A stretch of 64,000 nucleotides of DNA from Bradysia coprophila (lineage: Eukaryota; Arthropoda; Insecta; Diptera; Sciaridae), in contig NW_023503501.1 in the NCBI RefSeq assembly GCF_014529535.1, forward strand, positions 3,230,150 through 3,294,149, read 5' to 3'. Made by a program: the position numbers and the translations under genes. This document shows positions 52,999-64,000 of the stretch, piece after piece (the stretch's first letter is position 1; every line of letters starts with the position of its first letter). The notes beneath the pieces were generated by a model. It made no database searches and was not told where the DNA came from. It worked only from the letters and a program-made list of their open reading frames with translations.

Positions 52999-54188
52999 GT
53001 TGTGTGCGAATTGAAAGCATCGGTTACATGTTACACGGTGTGGAAGGAAGTAATTTTCAATGTAGAAAGGGCAGAGGCAACGCAAATCATATAGAAAAAG
53101 CGAGAGAAAAGGGGGCATCTGAATCATGAATTGGATGGAACCTGTGAGTTTACCGTAGGAGAGGATGCTTGTCCTTAACAGTTCAACAGTTCAGTTAAAG
53201 TTCAAGAAAAAACACTCAAAATAAAAACCAATTTCGTATAAAAATGGCAAAATCCTTGTTCTTTTCAATAACATCTTCAACGTCACGTCGTCGATTCGGT
53301 TTGGTTGAATTTGAATAGGCTATTAACAAAATCAAAAGCCTAATGCCACAATCTGTCCGCGAAAGTTTTCTTTTACTGTTCTATAAGAACAAAGGAGACT
53401 CACACGATGAAAATCTGAGAAATCTGAGAAATAGATCAACAACTGCTTGCTGAATGAAAGAAGAATGAAATTGGTTGTCTCGGCTATTGTCTCGGCTAAC
53501 GGGTCCCTCGATTTTATGAAGATGAAGAAAATTGATGCCTGGTACTTGCATACATTACAACATATTTTGCACAATGCAGGCGAGATAATAGTCATGATCT
53601 CTCTCTGGGAAAAGGTTGAAAATTGAATTTTCTCTGGTGACTTGTGACCCTCACCACGCTCTGACTACAAACAACACCCTCGAAACGCATTTTCCAACTT
53701 TTTTCCCTCGTTGAACAAATAACTGTTGTCGACACCTATCTGAAATATTCCAGGCCAGTTATAAACAGTTTACCTCGCTTTCGACTCTTTATTATGTAGT
53801 ACCTGCATTAACCCAGAAGCGAACTCAAGTAAAAATTCGTAGAAACTCAAAAATGTTCAAATAGTTCCCACTGCAGATACAAACATGTTATCGCGATTAT
53901 CGTACGTATAGATGGAACTGTTTTCCATTCACCGCATTCACCGCCTGAGTGCAATTCACCATATTCACCTTTCACCCAAGAGCGCGTTCGATAATTAAAT
54001 AAAAAATGTTGGCTTCGTTGTATTGATTTAACGATGTCTTTCTGCACAATTTGGTGAGTTCGGTTTTGAAATTGCTAAAGTTCTTGGCGATTTCGATGTA
54101 TGCTAGTAATACTAAATCACGTCAACATAGCCATTACGTACGATTAGGACTTTCTATGAACACTTTATGAATACACCACGCATGATAT
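52999..54188. other. Non-coding DNA, no gene seen
   Basis: Short open frames only, none with a domain. The last eight bases, CATGATAT, are the left target duplication of the next element. Confidence 0.4.
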
Positions 54189-54523
54189 CAGGGCCTACTT
54201 TTTGGAAACTAATTTCTTGAATTTCTTGAAATTTCTCGAATTTTCTCGAATTTCTTAAAATTTCTCGAATTCGAGAAATTCGAGAAACTTCAAGAAACTC
54301 GAGAAATTAGTTTCTTGAAATTTCTTGAATTTCTCGAAGTTTCCCGAATTTCTTGAATTTTCTGGAATTTCTTGAAATTTCTCGAATTCGAGAAATTCAA
54401 GAAACTTTGAGAAATTCAAGAAATATTTCTCGAAATTTCTTGAATTTCTCGAAGTTTCTTGAATTTCTCAAAGTTTCTTGAATTTCTCGATTTTCTCTAA
54501 AAGTTTCTAAAAAGTAGGCCCTG
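54189..54523. mobile_element. hAT-like MITE, 335 bp, filled with heat-shock-element repeats
   Basis: Terminal inverted repeats CAGGGCCTACTTTTT (left) and AAAAAGTAGGCCCTG (right), continuing as RGAAACT. Flanked by exact 8-bp duplications CATGATAT at 54181-54188 and 54524-54531. The whole interior alternates TTCnnGAA words on a 10-bp rhythm, with several internal palindromes (CTCGAATTCGAG). CAGGG ends and 8-bp duplications point to hAT. No open frame. Confidence 0.85.
54223..54250. promoter_or_regulatory. Six contiguous perfect heat-shock-element pentamers
   Basis: TTC-tt-GAA-at-TTC-tc-GAA-tt-TTC-tc-GAA: six alternating nTTCn/nGAAn units with exact 2-bp spacing. Three are enough for binding of an HSF trimer. 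Similar, partly broken runs occur elsewhere in the element, for example around 54369-54390. Binding is predicted only. Confidence 0.6.
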
Positions 54524-54531
54524 CATGATAT

Positions 54532-55034
54532 GGCAACACAATCGATCAGACAGCAAGCAAGCCAGTAAGTTACGTATCTACTTTCAAGTTTTGGTTTTCG
54601 AGAAGAGATAAAACAGGTAAATATGATACCTAATGAAAAGGTAGTTCACACAGCTCACAAACCAATTTTTTCTTTAAAAGTAACACATTTTTGCATGCTT
54701 TAATGGTTTTACTTTTTCAAAAAAAGATTTTCGTTCAGAGAAATCATCAAAAAACGAATATTTTTGCGCACAAATGTAGGCTAGAATTTTGCCAAGGGAT
54801 GAGCGCTCTTAATCGACACTATAGTCGACTAGCTATCTGTCGATACACTTACGACTCACCTAAAAATATCTTCAGCACAGCTCGTGTGCATATATCTTTC
54901 TCCGAGTAACAGTTATTGCAACAACGTCGAACATGTTGAATAACTGAGTTATAGATAAATCAGAAGATCGGCCATACCTTGCAGACAGCGTCAAAACGAA
55001 GTTTGTTTGTTAGAGAGAGTATTGGTAATACCTT
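54532..55034. other. Non-coding DNA, no feature seen
   Basis: No supported gene. Confidence 0.4.
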
Positions 55035-55043
55035 CATGATAAT

Positions 55044-55211
55044 CAAGGCTGTATACTTTGGGGAGGTCATGCAGATACAGATACGCGGGTTACACACCAC
55101 AGTTGATGATAAAATGGCCGATTTCATACAAAAATTCACCTTTTGTGATGATTTTCGTCGTCTTGATGATGTGGTGAATTTTTTTTTGCATCCCCAAAGT
55201 ATACAGCCTTG
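55044..55211. mobile_element. MITE, 168 bp, with 9-bp target duplication
   Basis: Ends CAAGGCTGTATACTTTGGGG and CCCCAAAGTATACAGCCTTG are perfectly complementary. Flanked by CATGATAAT at 55035-55043 and at 55212-55220, an exact 9-bp duplication, as made by Mutator-like elements. The interior is AT-rich and has no transposase. Confidence 0.85.
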
Positions 55212-55429
55212 CATGATAATTGCCAACAACACCACAAAGGTATAGATTTTTGAAATATAATTTTAAATTCCGGAATAGGACAATTATGGTACTCGTTTCA
55301 AAGTTTTTTGTTTTACAAAAATAATTAATTTAATTGGTCAAGTATTATCTGGTTGACGAACCATTCATGTATTCAGTATAGTAGACTATAGAATGAAACG
55401 TTTAAGAGTATCTACGAACTGGTCAAATA

Positions 55430-55712
55430 AACCAAAGTATATAAACATTGAAGGTAACGCAAATCCGCAAGAACACACGGACCCCTATTTTCGGGTGAAT
55501 ATAGTTTTTATAATGTTGGACACAAGTCAAATTTACTTTGTTATGTTGCAACACATGCCAAAACTCAGTACAATACAACACACTTCCAACAACATTATCG
55601 CGCCAAACGTCACGGATGCAACATAACAAATCTTATATTCACCCGGAACTTGCAGTCCGCATTTCTTGCTATTCCCTGAGGATTTGCGTTACCTTCAGTA
55701 TGTATATTTACC
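55430..55712. mobile_element. Inverted-repeat element, AAGTATATAAACA ends
   Basis: The left part AAGTATATAAACATTGAAGG and GGTAACGCAAATCC pair with GGATTTGCGTTACC and CTTCAGTATGTATATTT at the right. Inside is TCTTATATTCACCCG, shared with the smaller relative at 19593-19709. Confidence 0.65.
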
Positions 55713-55829
55713 TTGAAATAAACCTGTAATTTTAAGTGGTTACACCGGTTACACAACCAGTGCAAATTCGACTTGACAAAACCAAAAAACTGTTTTATTG
55801 CCTTTCGTTCAAAATGTCATACCTTATCT

Positions 55830-55936
55830 CTATAGAGTGTTATGATGAAAGAGAAGAAGATATTTTGACAAGGACCCCAAGGAAAGTTATAATAACTAGT
55901 CTTCGGTTTTCTCGCTCCGATCATAACAGTCTATAG
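55830..55936. mobile_element. MITE, AGACTGTTATGAT family, copy C
   Basis: CTATAGAGTGTTATGATGAA at the left, CGATCATAACAGTCTATAG at the right. Internal AATAACTAGTCTTCGG is shared with the tandem pair at 28248-28590. Confidence 0.7.
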
Positions 55937-58911
55937 TTTCGTTGTTAACTCCCCGTTAAAAATTCAGTTCACCACTGAAAAGATTCTTAGCAAATGAACG
56001 CACTCCCACATTCAATATTTTTGTATGATGAAAAAATGGTTAGCTGTCAAATACTGTCAAAAAAATATCACAAAATGTTGAGAAAATCCACGGAAAATAG
56101 ACAGAAAATCTAAAGTTAATTTTTTTTTTACTCTTCTCAAGAGTCCATTAACTCTGTGCTTAAAATTATTTGTAATTAAACTATATTTTGTGACTTTTGT
56201 TTAGAACTGTGTTTTCGGATTAGTGAAAACCAAAGTTTTTTTTTTATCTTTGAATGAGTGTCGTTGCTGTATTATATACACTTGTGAATAGTTGTGATAT
56301 TTTCGTGTGATGGTGTTTGATGGAGAACAGAAGGAGTAGAGAAAAAAAAAATCAATGAAGTGTTCCAAGTGCATTTTGGTTGGTTACAGAGGAAGAAGCA
56401 GTGCTGCAAATCACACATTTTCGATTGAGTAATGTTTTTATGTGCGGATTTATCTGTTGGATTCTTACTTTGTGCTGCATTAACTAAATTAACGTGAAAA
56501 TTGGTCACATTTCAATTCCATTGGTCTGATGGAGGATGATGATATATATGGAGTTTGATAAGCAAGGATAGTGTATTGAGCAGGTAACGTTGTGCAATTG
56601 ATTTTTACCGTGAGCTTTTTTTTCTGTGGTGTAATATCATCAGTGTTAATCTCAATTCGGTTGATTTGAATCCATATACGAATTTGTCGGAGCTGTTACA
56701 ATTTTATTTATATATCAGTCTGTATGATGGTCGAGTGTTGCTCGTACAACATTTTTAGCTTTGCACATGAATGGGGTACATATATTTGTAATGAAATAAA
56801 TTTTTACGATGATGGTGTGGGTGCATGTGAAGAAAAAAAATAAAATAAAATTTTTACACTCGAACAACGATTCATAATAATTCCCAGCGTGTGCCGTGCT
56901 GTCGATTTTGGTGTGTGCGTTCGTCTGTGTGTTGTGTATATGAGTGCGCTTTTTTATGTAAGAACAATTTTCAATTAAATTCCACTTCATTCCCAATCGT
57001 TTTCGTCTATAATTTCGCTGTTTTTTCAGCCGAGTTTACTACAAGTTCTACGCATTTTATTTTCGACAACAAAATCACAAGAAATTCCCCCATTGAATGT
57101 GAATGGTGTGTGGTGTATAAGCAATAGTCGATAATGTCGACAACTGACGACGAAGAGCTGATAAAATTTTATTTTGTAATAATCATTTTCGTGTGTGAAT
57201 TTGTGAGCCATTGAGCTTTTTACCTCTATGGTTGATTCTGTTCGGCTATTTTCAGTATAACTCTACCTCTATCTCTCGTTATAACGTACATATATCTATA
57301 TAATACGATCAGTTCATTCTGTAGTAATTTGTTGTTGTTGTCAATGTTGTTTTCAATTTGTTATGTGTAAAATTGTGCGTTGGTATAAAGTCGTCATTGA
57401 AAACGGGGGCTGACTTCTTCTGTAAGTTGTTGCTACTTGCTGTTGATTTAACATAGTTCATAGCATACAAGTTTAATTTTTCGTTTCTTTTGCTTTTTTT
57501 GTTCATCAAAAGAACATAAAATAAAAGAAGATTGAATGTGGTGCGACACTATATGGTGTACGTGTATAAAATCCGCGGTAAAGTCAGTTGAGGCACATTT
57601 TTCGTATTGAACGCAGAAAAATGAGAAGAATGAGAAGACGGACGACGAAGCCAATTCGTTGTTTTTGTCCACAACAATCAATTGCAAGTGGCAAGGCAAA
57701 ATGCTAATTCAATTGTTTAAAAATTAAATACACAAAAACCGGATGTAATCTATCGTATTTATCGGTTTCTGCAGACCATGAAGGTGTTTGTGCATCAACA
57801 TCATACACATCTGAACAAAAAAAAATAGAAGACCAGTTGTGGTTTGATATATTCTATAAAGCGGTCTCCATTTCGATTCTATTTTTAGAGCTATGACCGA
57901 AAAAACTGAACCGACCTACACCCTCATTCGTGTTTCCTATCTTTTCGGTGCACTGTGTTGAATGAAAATTTATTGACATCGATATGTAATGTGAATGACG
58001 ACCTTATTGTGCCGTTCAGGTGCAAGTATTTTCAGACGCGAGTTAGTGATGATTATAAATACTTCTTCTGTGGTTATTACTGGACATTTACTATGAAATT
58101 GTCTGTTTTCCAAGGGCATCGAACTATGGGTACAGTAACCTTGTGAACTTATAATCATCGATGTTTCGTTTTTTTTTGTGTTAAGTTAACTTGTGCCTCT
58201 CCGATGATTTATTGTCGTTCATTTTCTGATATGTGTATTTTTGACTGACCGAATACACACACCGTAATTGTACGTAGTAAAAACGTGCTTCACGTGAATA
58301 TATATATAAATTGGTAGGTAGGTTGATAGGTATAGGATGGCGAACAATATACACAAACTCTATTATCATATTATTGGTCTACCAACTTTCATGGATGTTA
58401 AGCTTGGTTACAGGTTCTCTGCTCTTGTGGTGTTATGTGTCACTTTTTAACATGAACAAGATCAAATATCGTTTTTCGTTTTCATCGTTACCGTGCGCGA
58501 AATGAAAAACATATAAACGAGAACCGAGAACCGAGAATATTGTTTTAATGTTATTACTTCTCGATTCAACGCAATGACCCTTCGTATTTGGTTCGTAATA
58601 ATTCCATTGTAGAACTGAAATACATTTCAAATGCACGTAACTGTTGCATGATTCGGTAATTTGGACTCATCATATGTTTTTTGATTGAATGATTGGTTTT
58701 CTTTGCGGTCTATCAATTAATTGATGAAATATTATTTTTCAGTTTTTTGAAATTGTAAATGTGACGGACGATTGATTTACGAATTTTGAAAAAAGTATTT
58801 TTATTCGAAAATCAGTTTAGCATGTTTTAGGTGTGGTTTGACATCAACCACACACTTACGCACTTACGAGACCCAAAAAAACTTTTTTTTAAATGGGAGG
58901 AAATAGTTATT
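55937..58911. other. Non-coding DNA rich in T/TG runs
   Basis: Many TGTGTG and T-run words on the plus strand between about 56150 and 57720. It could be an untranslated first exon or promoter region of a gene to the right, but I find no coding frame or convincing donor to prove it. Confidence 0.35.
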
Positions 58912-59048
58912 CACGTATGTGTTGTGAACGGTAGAATTTAGACAGTTTCGCGGGTTGTAGCCCGTACAACTTTCGCTTGTCGCCCTTACTTTGTTCGGGA
59001 TACAGCTCCCAAAATTGCCTATAATCTAACGTCCACAACACATTTGTG
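58912..59048. repeat. Inverted-repeat element, CACAAATGTGTTGTG type, copy 1
   Basis: Left CACGTATGTGTTGTGAACGG and right CGTCCACAACACATTTGTG pair. The right flank TTTTCATGCAAAGGG recurs beside the relative at 60172-60291. Confidence 0.6.
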
Positions 59049-59121
59049 AATAAGTTTTCATGCAAAGGGACCAATTACGTGAAGAATTCTTTAATTTTAT
59101 CCCGTGGCATGAAATATTAAT

Positions 59122-59417
59122 TTACATGACTAGGGATAAAAAGTAGACTTTTCGTGTGAATTTTGTTGATCCGAGGCGAAGCCGAGGTCAATAAACACAC
59201 GAAAACGAGACTTCCCGTCCTTTTATCCCGAGTTATGTATTGGATTTTACATACTGAGGGCGTCGAAAGACGTGCTTCATACATGAAAAGTATGGTTTTC
59301 GACGCATGTAGCATGTAAAATCCAATACAAAGTGTGTTTATTTACCTCAACTTCGCCTCGGATCAACAAAATTCACACGAAAACTGTACTTTTCATCTTC
59401 TTTTCCCTAGTCATGTA
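59122..59417. mobile_element. Foldback element, 296 bp, possibly TA target
   Basis: Left TTACATGACTAGGGATAAAA and right TTTTCCCTAGTCATGTAA pair, followed inward by TTTCGTGTGAATTTTGTTGA on the left and its complement on the right. Arm ends include CCGAGGCGAAGCCGAGG. A TA at each edge suits a Tc1/mariner-type target. Related pieces at 61085-61460 and 62325-62440. Confidence 0.65.
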
Positions 59418-59437
59418 ATAGTACATTACTATGCAAG

Positions 59438-59539
59438 GGAAGTAAAGTGATATCTCGTATCCAGATGAGTAAAAGTAACCGAGGGCTTTAGCCCGAGGTA
59501 CATTTACTCATCGTGATACGAGATATCACTTTATTTTCC
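59438..59539. repeat. Palindrome with arms about 35 bp
   Basis: GGAAGTAAAGTGATATCTCG ... GATGAGTAAA pairs with TTTACTCATC ... CGAGATATCACTTTATTTTC. The centre is GAGGGCTTTAGCCCGAGG. Confidence 0.75.
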
Positions 59540-60171
59540 GTGTGTAGTACGACGTTTTACTATGCGAGTGATGTAAAGGCCTATGCCTATGCATGTAATA
59601 GCCTTATTACATGCAGCAGCATAGTAAAATACTATTTCATGCCAATAGGAGAAAACTGCTACTTTCACCCCGCGAATGAGGGAAAATCAACTGTCGCAAC
59701 CCTTAACGTATACTAACTTTTATACGTCACTCAAGGCAAGTGTTTACATAAATACAGGAATGATCAAGAGTGGCGAAAAATAGGCGTACCTTTCCCATTA
59801 TAGCTTTAATTATGTTTTCAAATTTAACGTAACGACAGCAAGTGGCTGTAATTCTTTCTTTATACAAATATTGCATAGCAAGCGAATCAAAAACACGTCG
59901 TTAAACAATTAGTCGAAGGAAAATAATTATCAAAAAAGCGGCAATGTAAAAAGAGACAACAAATCCGCAATGTGCAGAATTTTAATTTCCTTGCAAGTTA
60001 ATTCGATTGATTGATTGTAAGTTTATTCCGACCAGTGATGGCTGATTAAACTGTGTTTAATTCGGTACCGCTCAGTACACTGAAAAATAGGGGCGCTGAC
60101 AAGCATAGTGCTGGGAAAATATTTCCGCTCTGCATTCACAACGATATAGTAATTTGTTCATCAAGTATAGT

Positions 60172-60291
60172 CATTTGTGTACCTCTTTTGGACGATTGAT
60201 TTTAGGCAATTTCGCGGATTGTTGGCCGAACGAAGCGAGGTCTAAGAGCAAAAGTGCCTTAAATCGAACGTCCCAAATTGGCACACATGTG
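60172..60291. repeat. Inverted-repeat element, CACAAATGTGTTGTG type, copy 2
   Basis: Left CATTTGTGTACCTCTTTTGG, right CCAAATTGGCACACATGTG; inner TTTTAGGCAATTT against GTGCCTTAAAT. The centre contains GAACGAAGCGAGG. Confidence 0.5.
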
Positions 60292-61084
60292 AACTTTCAT
60301 GCAAAGGGCAGAAGACCCGAGAAAATTTGAAATTCGGCCCCGAAACATGAAAAAAATATTCGGAAATTACATTTCGAGGGTGTTGTTTAAGCGGAGGGAA
60401 GAAAAAGGAAATGTCTATTTTCTCGCCTTTGTGGAAAAAGATTCTCAATCGGAATGGCTTACTTTACATTCCTGTGCGGAATCGAATTTATTGATGCCAT
60501 CTCTACACACGTCACATTGTTGGTCGAATGTGACAGTCTTTCAATGGAAATTCTCTTATTGTGGGCGTACCAAATCGATAATAATTTGATTATCAAAAGA
60601 ATAAGCTTAGCTATCCATACCCAAGCGACAAAAGATTGCCAAATGCAAAAGAAAACGTTCTCGAGCTTGGATCTGTCGAGAAAACTAGAATAATGTGTGA
60701 CTGTAATATGGCATCTCCCAAAAAATTTAAATAACTAATAAAAGGAGAATATTGAAGAAAAATGCTAGATCAACACCTCGAGACGTTTTTGACATTAAAC
60801 GAGATAAATCCGGCGTATGTCCTCCTTCTATCAGTTAAATTTAAATTCTTTTGCTTCTCCAATCCTGCTTTAACAACCCCCACGCTAAACGATCTTATAT
60901 TTTTTTGTTTCTTTCTTATGGAGAGGGTTCACAAGGCCTTAGCTTCAGACACAAACCAACAATTTTTTTCAAGTAAAACGTTTCAATAAAAAAAATGAAA
61001 AATCGCGCTGAATTTGCACTGGGCACTGAAAATCTTATTCCACCCTATCTAATATCGAAAATATATTTGGAATTACTTTGAAGT
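60292..61084. other. Non-coding DNA, no gene seen
   Basis: Open frames of under 100 codons without domains. Confidence 0.35.
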
Positions 61085-61460
61085 AGGTATTTTACTTTAC
61101 TAGGAATAAAAAGATGAAAAGTAGAATTTTAGTGTGATTTTTGTTGAGCAGAAGCGAATCCGAGGTCAATAAACACACGAAAACGAGACTTCATTTTTAT
61201 CCCGAATTTGACTTGAGGCTAGAAAATGCGTCATTACCATGTGAACAAAAATCGTATTTTCGCATTCTCTGTCCGCAATACAACAAAGTGTGGAAAATAT
61301 TCCTCGCCTTCGGCTCGAAATGCAGCCTTCCTACACGCCTTAACAAAAAATGTCCTAATACGTGCTGAGGGCGTCGAAAGAAGTGCTTGAAATCAAGGTT
61401 CTGAACCTTGCTTGAAACATGAAAAGTACGGTTTTCGACGCGTGTAGCTTGTACTATTTG
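61085..61460. repeat. Diverged copy of the 59122-59417 family
   Basis: Shares CTAGGAATAAAAAGATGAAA, GAGGTCAATAAACACACGAA, GAGGGCGTCGAAAG and GTTTTCGACGCGTGTAGC. The right arm is largely missing. Confidence 0.6.
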
Positions 61461-62324
61461 ACTTTTGCCTTAACGCAGTTCGTCCTGGCACTTCGTAGTC
61501 GGTCTCATAAAACATTTATTTTCTAATTTCCTTACGTCTTACTTCTTATTCTTATTCCAGTTAATTCTTGTTATCCTTATAATTTATACGCAAGCCGAAA
61601 GAGAGTTAGAGATAAAAGTACATGTATGCAGTGTATGCTTTATATGTATATGTATGTATACGGTGTAGGTAGATAATAAAAGCAACAAAGTCATAGTAAA
61701 AACAACACACATGTATTAAAGTGTATGAAATAATTTTGATTTTTTTTTTCTTCTTTGAAATATGCTTGCGACCCATCTAACCAGTTCATTGTGTGTTCAT
61801 GTTCACTTACTCACTGCTCGGATCACAGAATCAACGATGAAATCGATAGTAGAGCCAGTATAGTAGAGAAAAGTGTATGATGATGAAATTATATTTTTCT
61901 GGTCATGTTCGTTCATGTTTTTTCGAAAAACCTTTTGTTGTTTTTTTATTTATTGGGTGGGTGTGCTTGATTGCTGTGTGCAAAGACACTGTCGACATTG
62001 CTATATAGTTGGTATAGAACTCATCTTAGTGTAATTGTTTGTAGGCAGTTTGTAAATGAGTTTCGTCGAAGAGGAGGAATGGTTAAACAAAATATAAATC
62101 GCCTTTAATAAGAATGTGAATGGTTCTAATGTTGAATGAAGCGAATAGAATAATTCAATCTAACTGGTATACGCAGAGATTCGGTTTTTGAATATCTCAA
62201 CAATAGCAACGTAATTTGTGTTCGACAAATACTCATTCAAACAATTCGAGCAACAACAAGTCGTGCAATCAGGTTATTATGGTGCTACCATGATGCTTCC
62301 TTGATGTGCTGTAATAGTACATTA
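61461..62324. other. Non-coding DNA, no gene seen
   Basis: Contains a TATGTATATGTATGTATA simple-sequence stretch at about 61643-61660. Nothing else supported. Confidence 0.35.
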
Positions 62325-62440
62325 CTTACCAATAGGAATAGTAAAAATGACACTTCTTGTGTGAAATTTACCAATTGAGGCGTAGCTGAGGTCTGTAAAC
62401 ACACTTCGTCTTCGGCTCGAGCTGCAAACGTTACACTTGT
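62325..62440. repeat. Fragment of the 59122-59417 family
   Basis: GTGTGAAATTTACCAATTGA followed by GGCGTAGCTGAGG and TAAACACACTTCG: the arm phrase of the family without its partner. Confidence 0.45.
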
Positions 62441-63863
62441 GCAAAATAAAAAGTTCCAAACAAGTACATAATCTCCTATTCGCTATAAATATATGACTTC
62501 GAATAGAACAGTTTTTATTCCGGTCGCATTCTAAAAGAACCCGATTTTTCATTTAAAACTTTTAATTTTGTTCGCTGATAACATTTCAGAATTTGTGGAA
62601 TTTCCAAGTTATTTTTTCATGTGCATAGAGTACAAAAACACATTTTTCCAACTGGGATTAGGTGGCGTTGACCACACAGAACGGTCTTCAACATAGCCGT
62701 AACCAGCTAGACAGAGTCTCGAGTCACGCTTACAATCAACAACATTTGTGACATTTAAATTTAACATTCCGTACTTTTGTGATGATACGTGTCATAGGAG
62801 GTCGTTACATGATTTCCTTATCTGTTAGTCTGTAAAAAAAAATGCCGAACAGAAACGGTTGGTCTTTTGACAATGACATAATGCATATATACGAATATAT
62901 AATAATTCAACTTAGCGGTCTAGCGTAGATTAGCTGACTTACTGCTGCAGAATCTATTTTGGAACGGCTTTGTGGTTTCGTTCAGTGATTTTTTTCTGTG
63001 GAGTTCATTACCAAAGTTATCTATATTTGAGTTTCCATTTCATTGTAATTCCCTTCGCATTGTAGTTGGGGAATTTTTTCTGTAAAATTTTAAAGGCGAA
63101 GACTCGTAATGTGTACTAAATAAAGGGTTTCTAAGAAATTAACAATTTTCTCATATATCTTCCAGAACTTTATGGGAAGAGTTAAATACACAAACAGGAT
63201 GTGACACATTCGCGAATTTTTAGAAAAATGAAGTTACTCATTTCGTTTCAGTAGGTTTCTTCCAATGTTAAATGAAATGTCAAACTTTCATCCATAGAGC
63301 CATAATATCAACACTATTAACAATGCAATTGTCAAAATAACAAAGAAAAATAAGTTGTGGTTATGGTTATATTGATGACATCGGTTCGTGTTCGGTTCAT
63401 TTTGTTCGACCTACCAGTTGCTTGGAAGAAACCTGTTGTTTTTAAGGTGGTCATCCACTCATACAAACAACTTCTTTTACGACTTCATAACCTCTTCAGC
63501 CGTATAAACAACTGTTGTTTGTTTAAGTTAACCAGCTGAAATGAGTTCAAAGTCGCCGACTGTAGCTTCGTTTCAAATATACTGACGTTATTAATAAAGC
63601 CTTTGTAATAGTTCACAACAAAGAAACATCGAAAGCCAGTTCACTAAATGAATGAAATTTCATATTTCTTATAATTCGTTAATGTGACATGTCCAGTTTC
63701 TTCATTTAAGAATAACCGTTAACCGTTTCGAGTATGAATTGACTGTAGTTCGATTGTTTACTTAGGTGCAATGAGAGTGGTGGAAATTAAATTACTTTTT
63801 AGTGTTACGACACTTCGCTTATATGAAATATTCATCTAAATTGCCTAATCCCGTAAAGCACAG
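62441..63863. other. Non-coding DNA, no gene seen
   Basis: AT-rich; short open frames at 62322-62552 and 63357-63539 lack any recognisable feature. Confidence 0.35.
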
Positions 63864-63978
63864 TTACGTACGTGAGTCCAAATTTATTATTTTGACGAAT
63901 TTGAATACCGCTCTCACGTTCGGGACAGGCGAAAACATCGCTATTCGTCAAAATAAAAATTTGGACCCACGGACGTAA
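63864..63978. repeat. Inverted repeat at the right edge
   Basis: Arms TTACGTACGTGAGTCCAAAT and ATTTGGACCCACGGACGTAA, continuing over TTATTTTGACGAAT. The loop has CGCTCTCACGTTCGGGACAGG. Confidence 0.7.
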
Positions 63979-64000
63979 TGTACTATTATTACTCTTAAAC

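Noticed and set aside
61643-61660. TATGTATATGTA tract as promoter
   Set aside because: Simple sequence only; no initiator at the proper distance and no gene downstream.

Overview
The window is AT-rich eukaryotic DNA from an insect, almost certainly a fly (Diptera). The coding part of roadkill is nearly identical to the fly/vertebrate SPOP protein. There is a ZAD-C2H2 zinc-finger gene, a class greatly expanded in insects. Introns are mostly 50-80 bp with a few multi-kilobase ones, and intergenic DNA is full of short foldback (MITE-like) elements. A lower (nematoceran) fly is an inference only.

Left third (1-20 kb): the 3'-truncated roadkill gene (minus strand), with a 5.6-kb first coding intron, followed by about 13 kb of non-coding DNA full of inverted-repeat elements. 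Middle (20-28 kb): a 3CxxC zinc-finger mini-protein, a nest of inserted foldback elements, a Tctex-type dynein light chain gene and taxilin. Gene-dense core (30-52 kb): a ZAD-C2H2 factor and eIF2A in divergent orientation with only 174 bp between start codons; SMIM8 and Aos1/SAE1 divergent; the U11/U12-65K protein (RNPC3) and moira (SWI/SNF SMARCC) divergent. The last large moira intron holds five tRNA-Pro genes, which read all three standard Pro anticodons (TGG x3, CGG, AGG), plus a complete antisense BTB-kelch gene. Right part (52-64 kb): one TATA-driven gene for a small secreted peptide, then about 11 kb with no recognisable gene and many MITEs.

The genes are mostly housekeeping: protein ubiquitylation (rdx, kelch), SUMO activation (Aos1), translation (eIF2A, tRNA-Pro), splicing (RNPC3), chromatin (mor) and vesicle traffic (taxilin). 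I see no operon or single shared pathway.

The most unusual items are: (1) a 335-bp hAT-like MITE with 8-bp target duplications whose interior is an array of heat-shock-element pentamers; (2) several other MITEs with readable target-site duplications, and one insertion dated relative to a paralogous empty site; (3) the tRNA-Pro cluster and kelch gene nested inside moira; (4) a reading-phase conflict at the acidic tail of the kelch gene; (5) a recurring GAGCGGAGCGAG-like centre in otherwise unrelated foldback elements.
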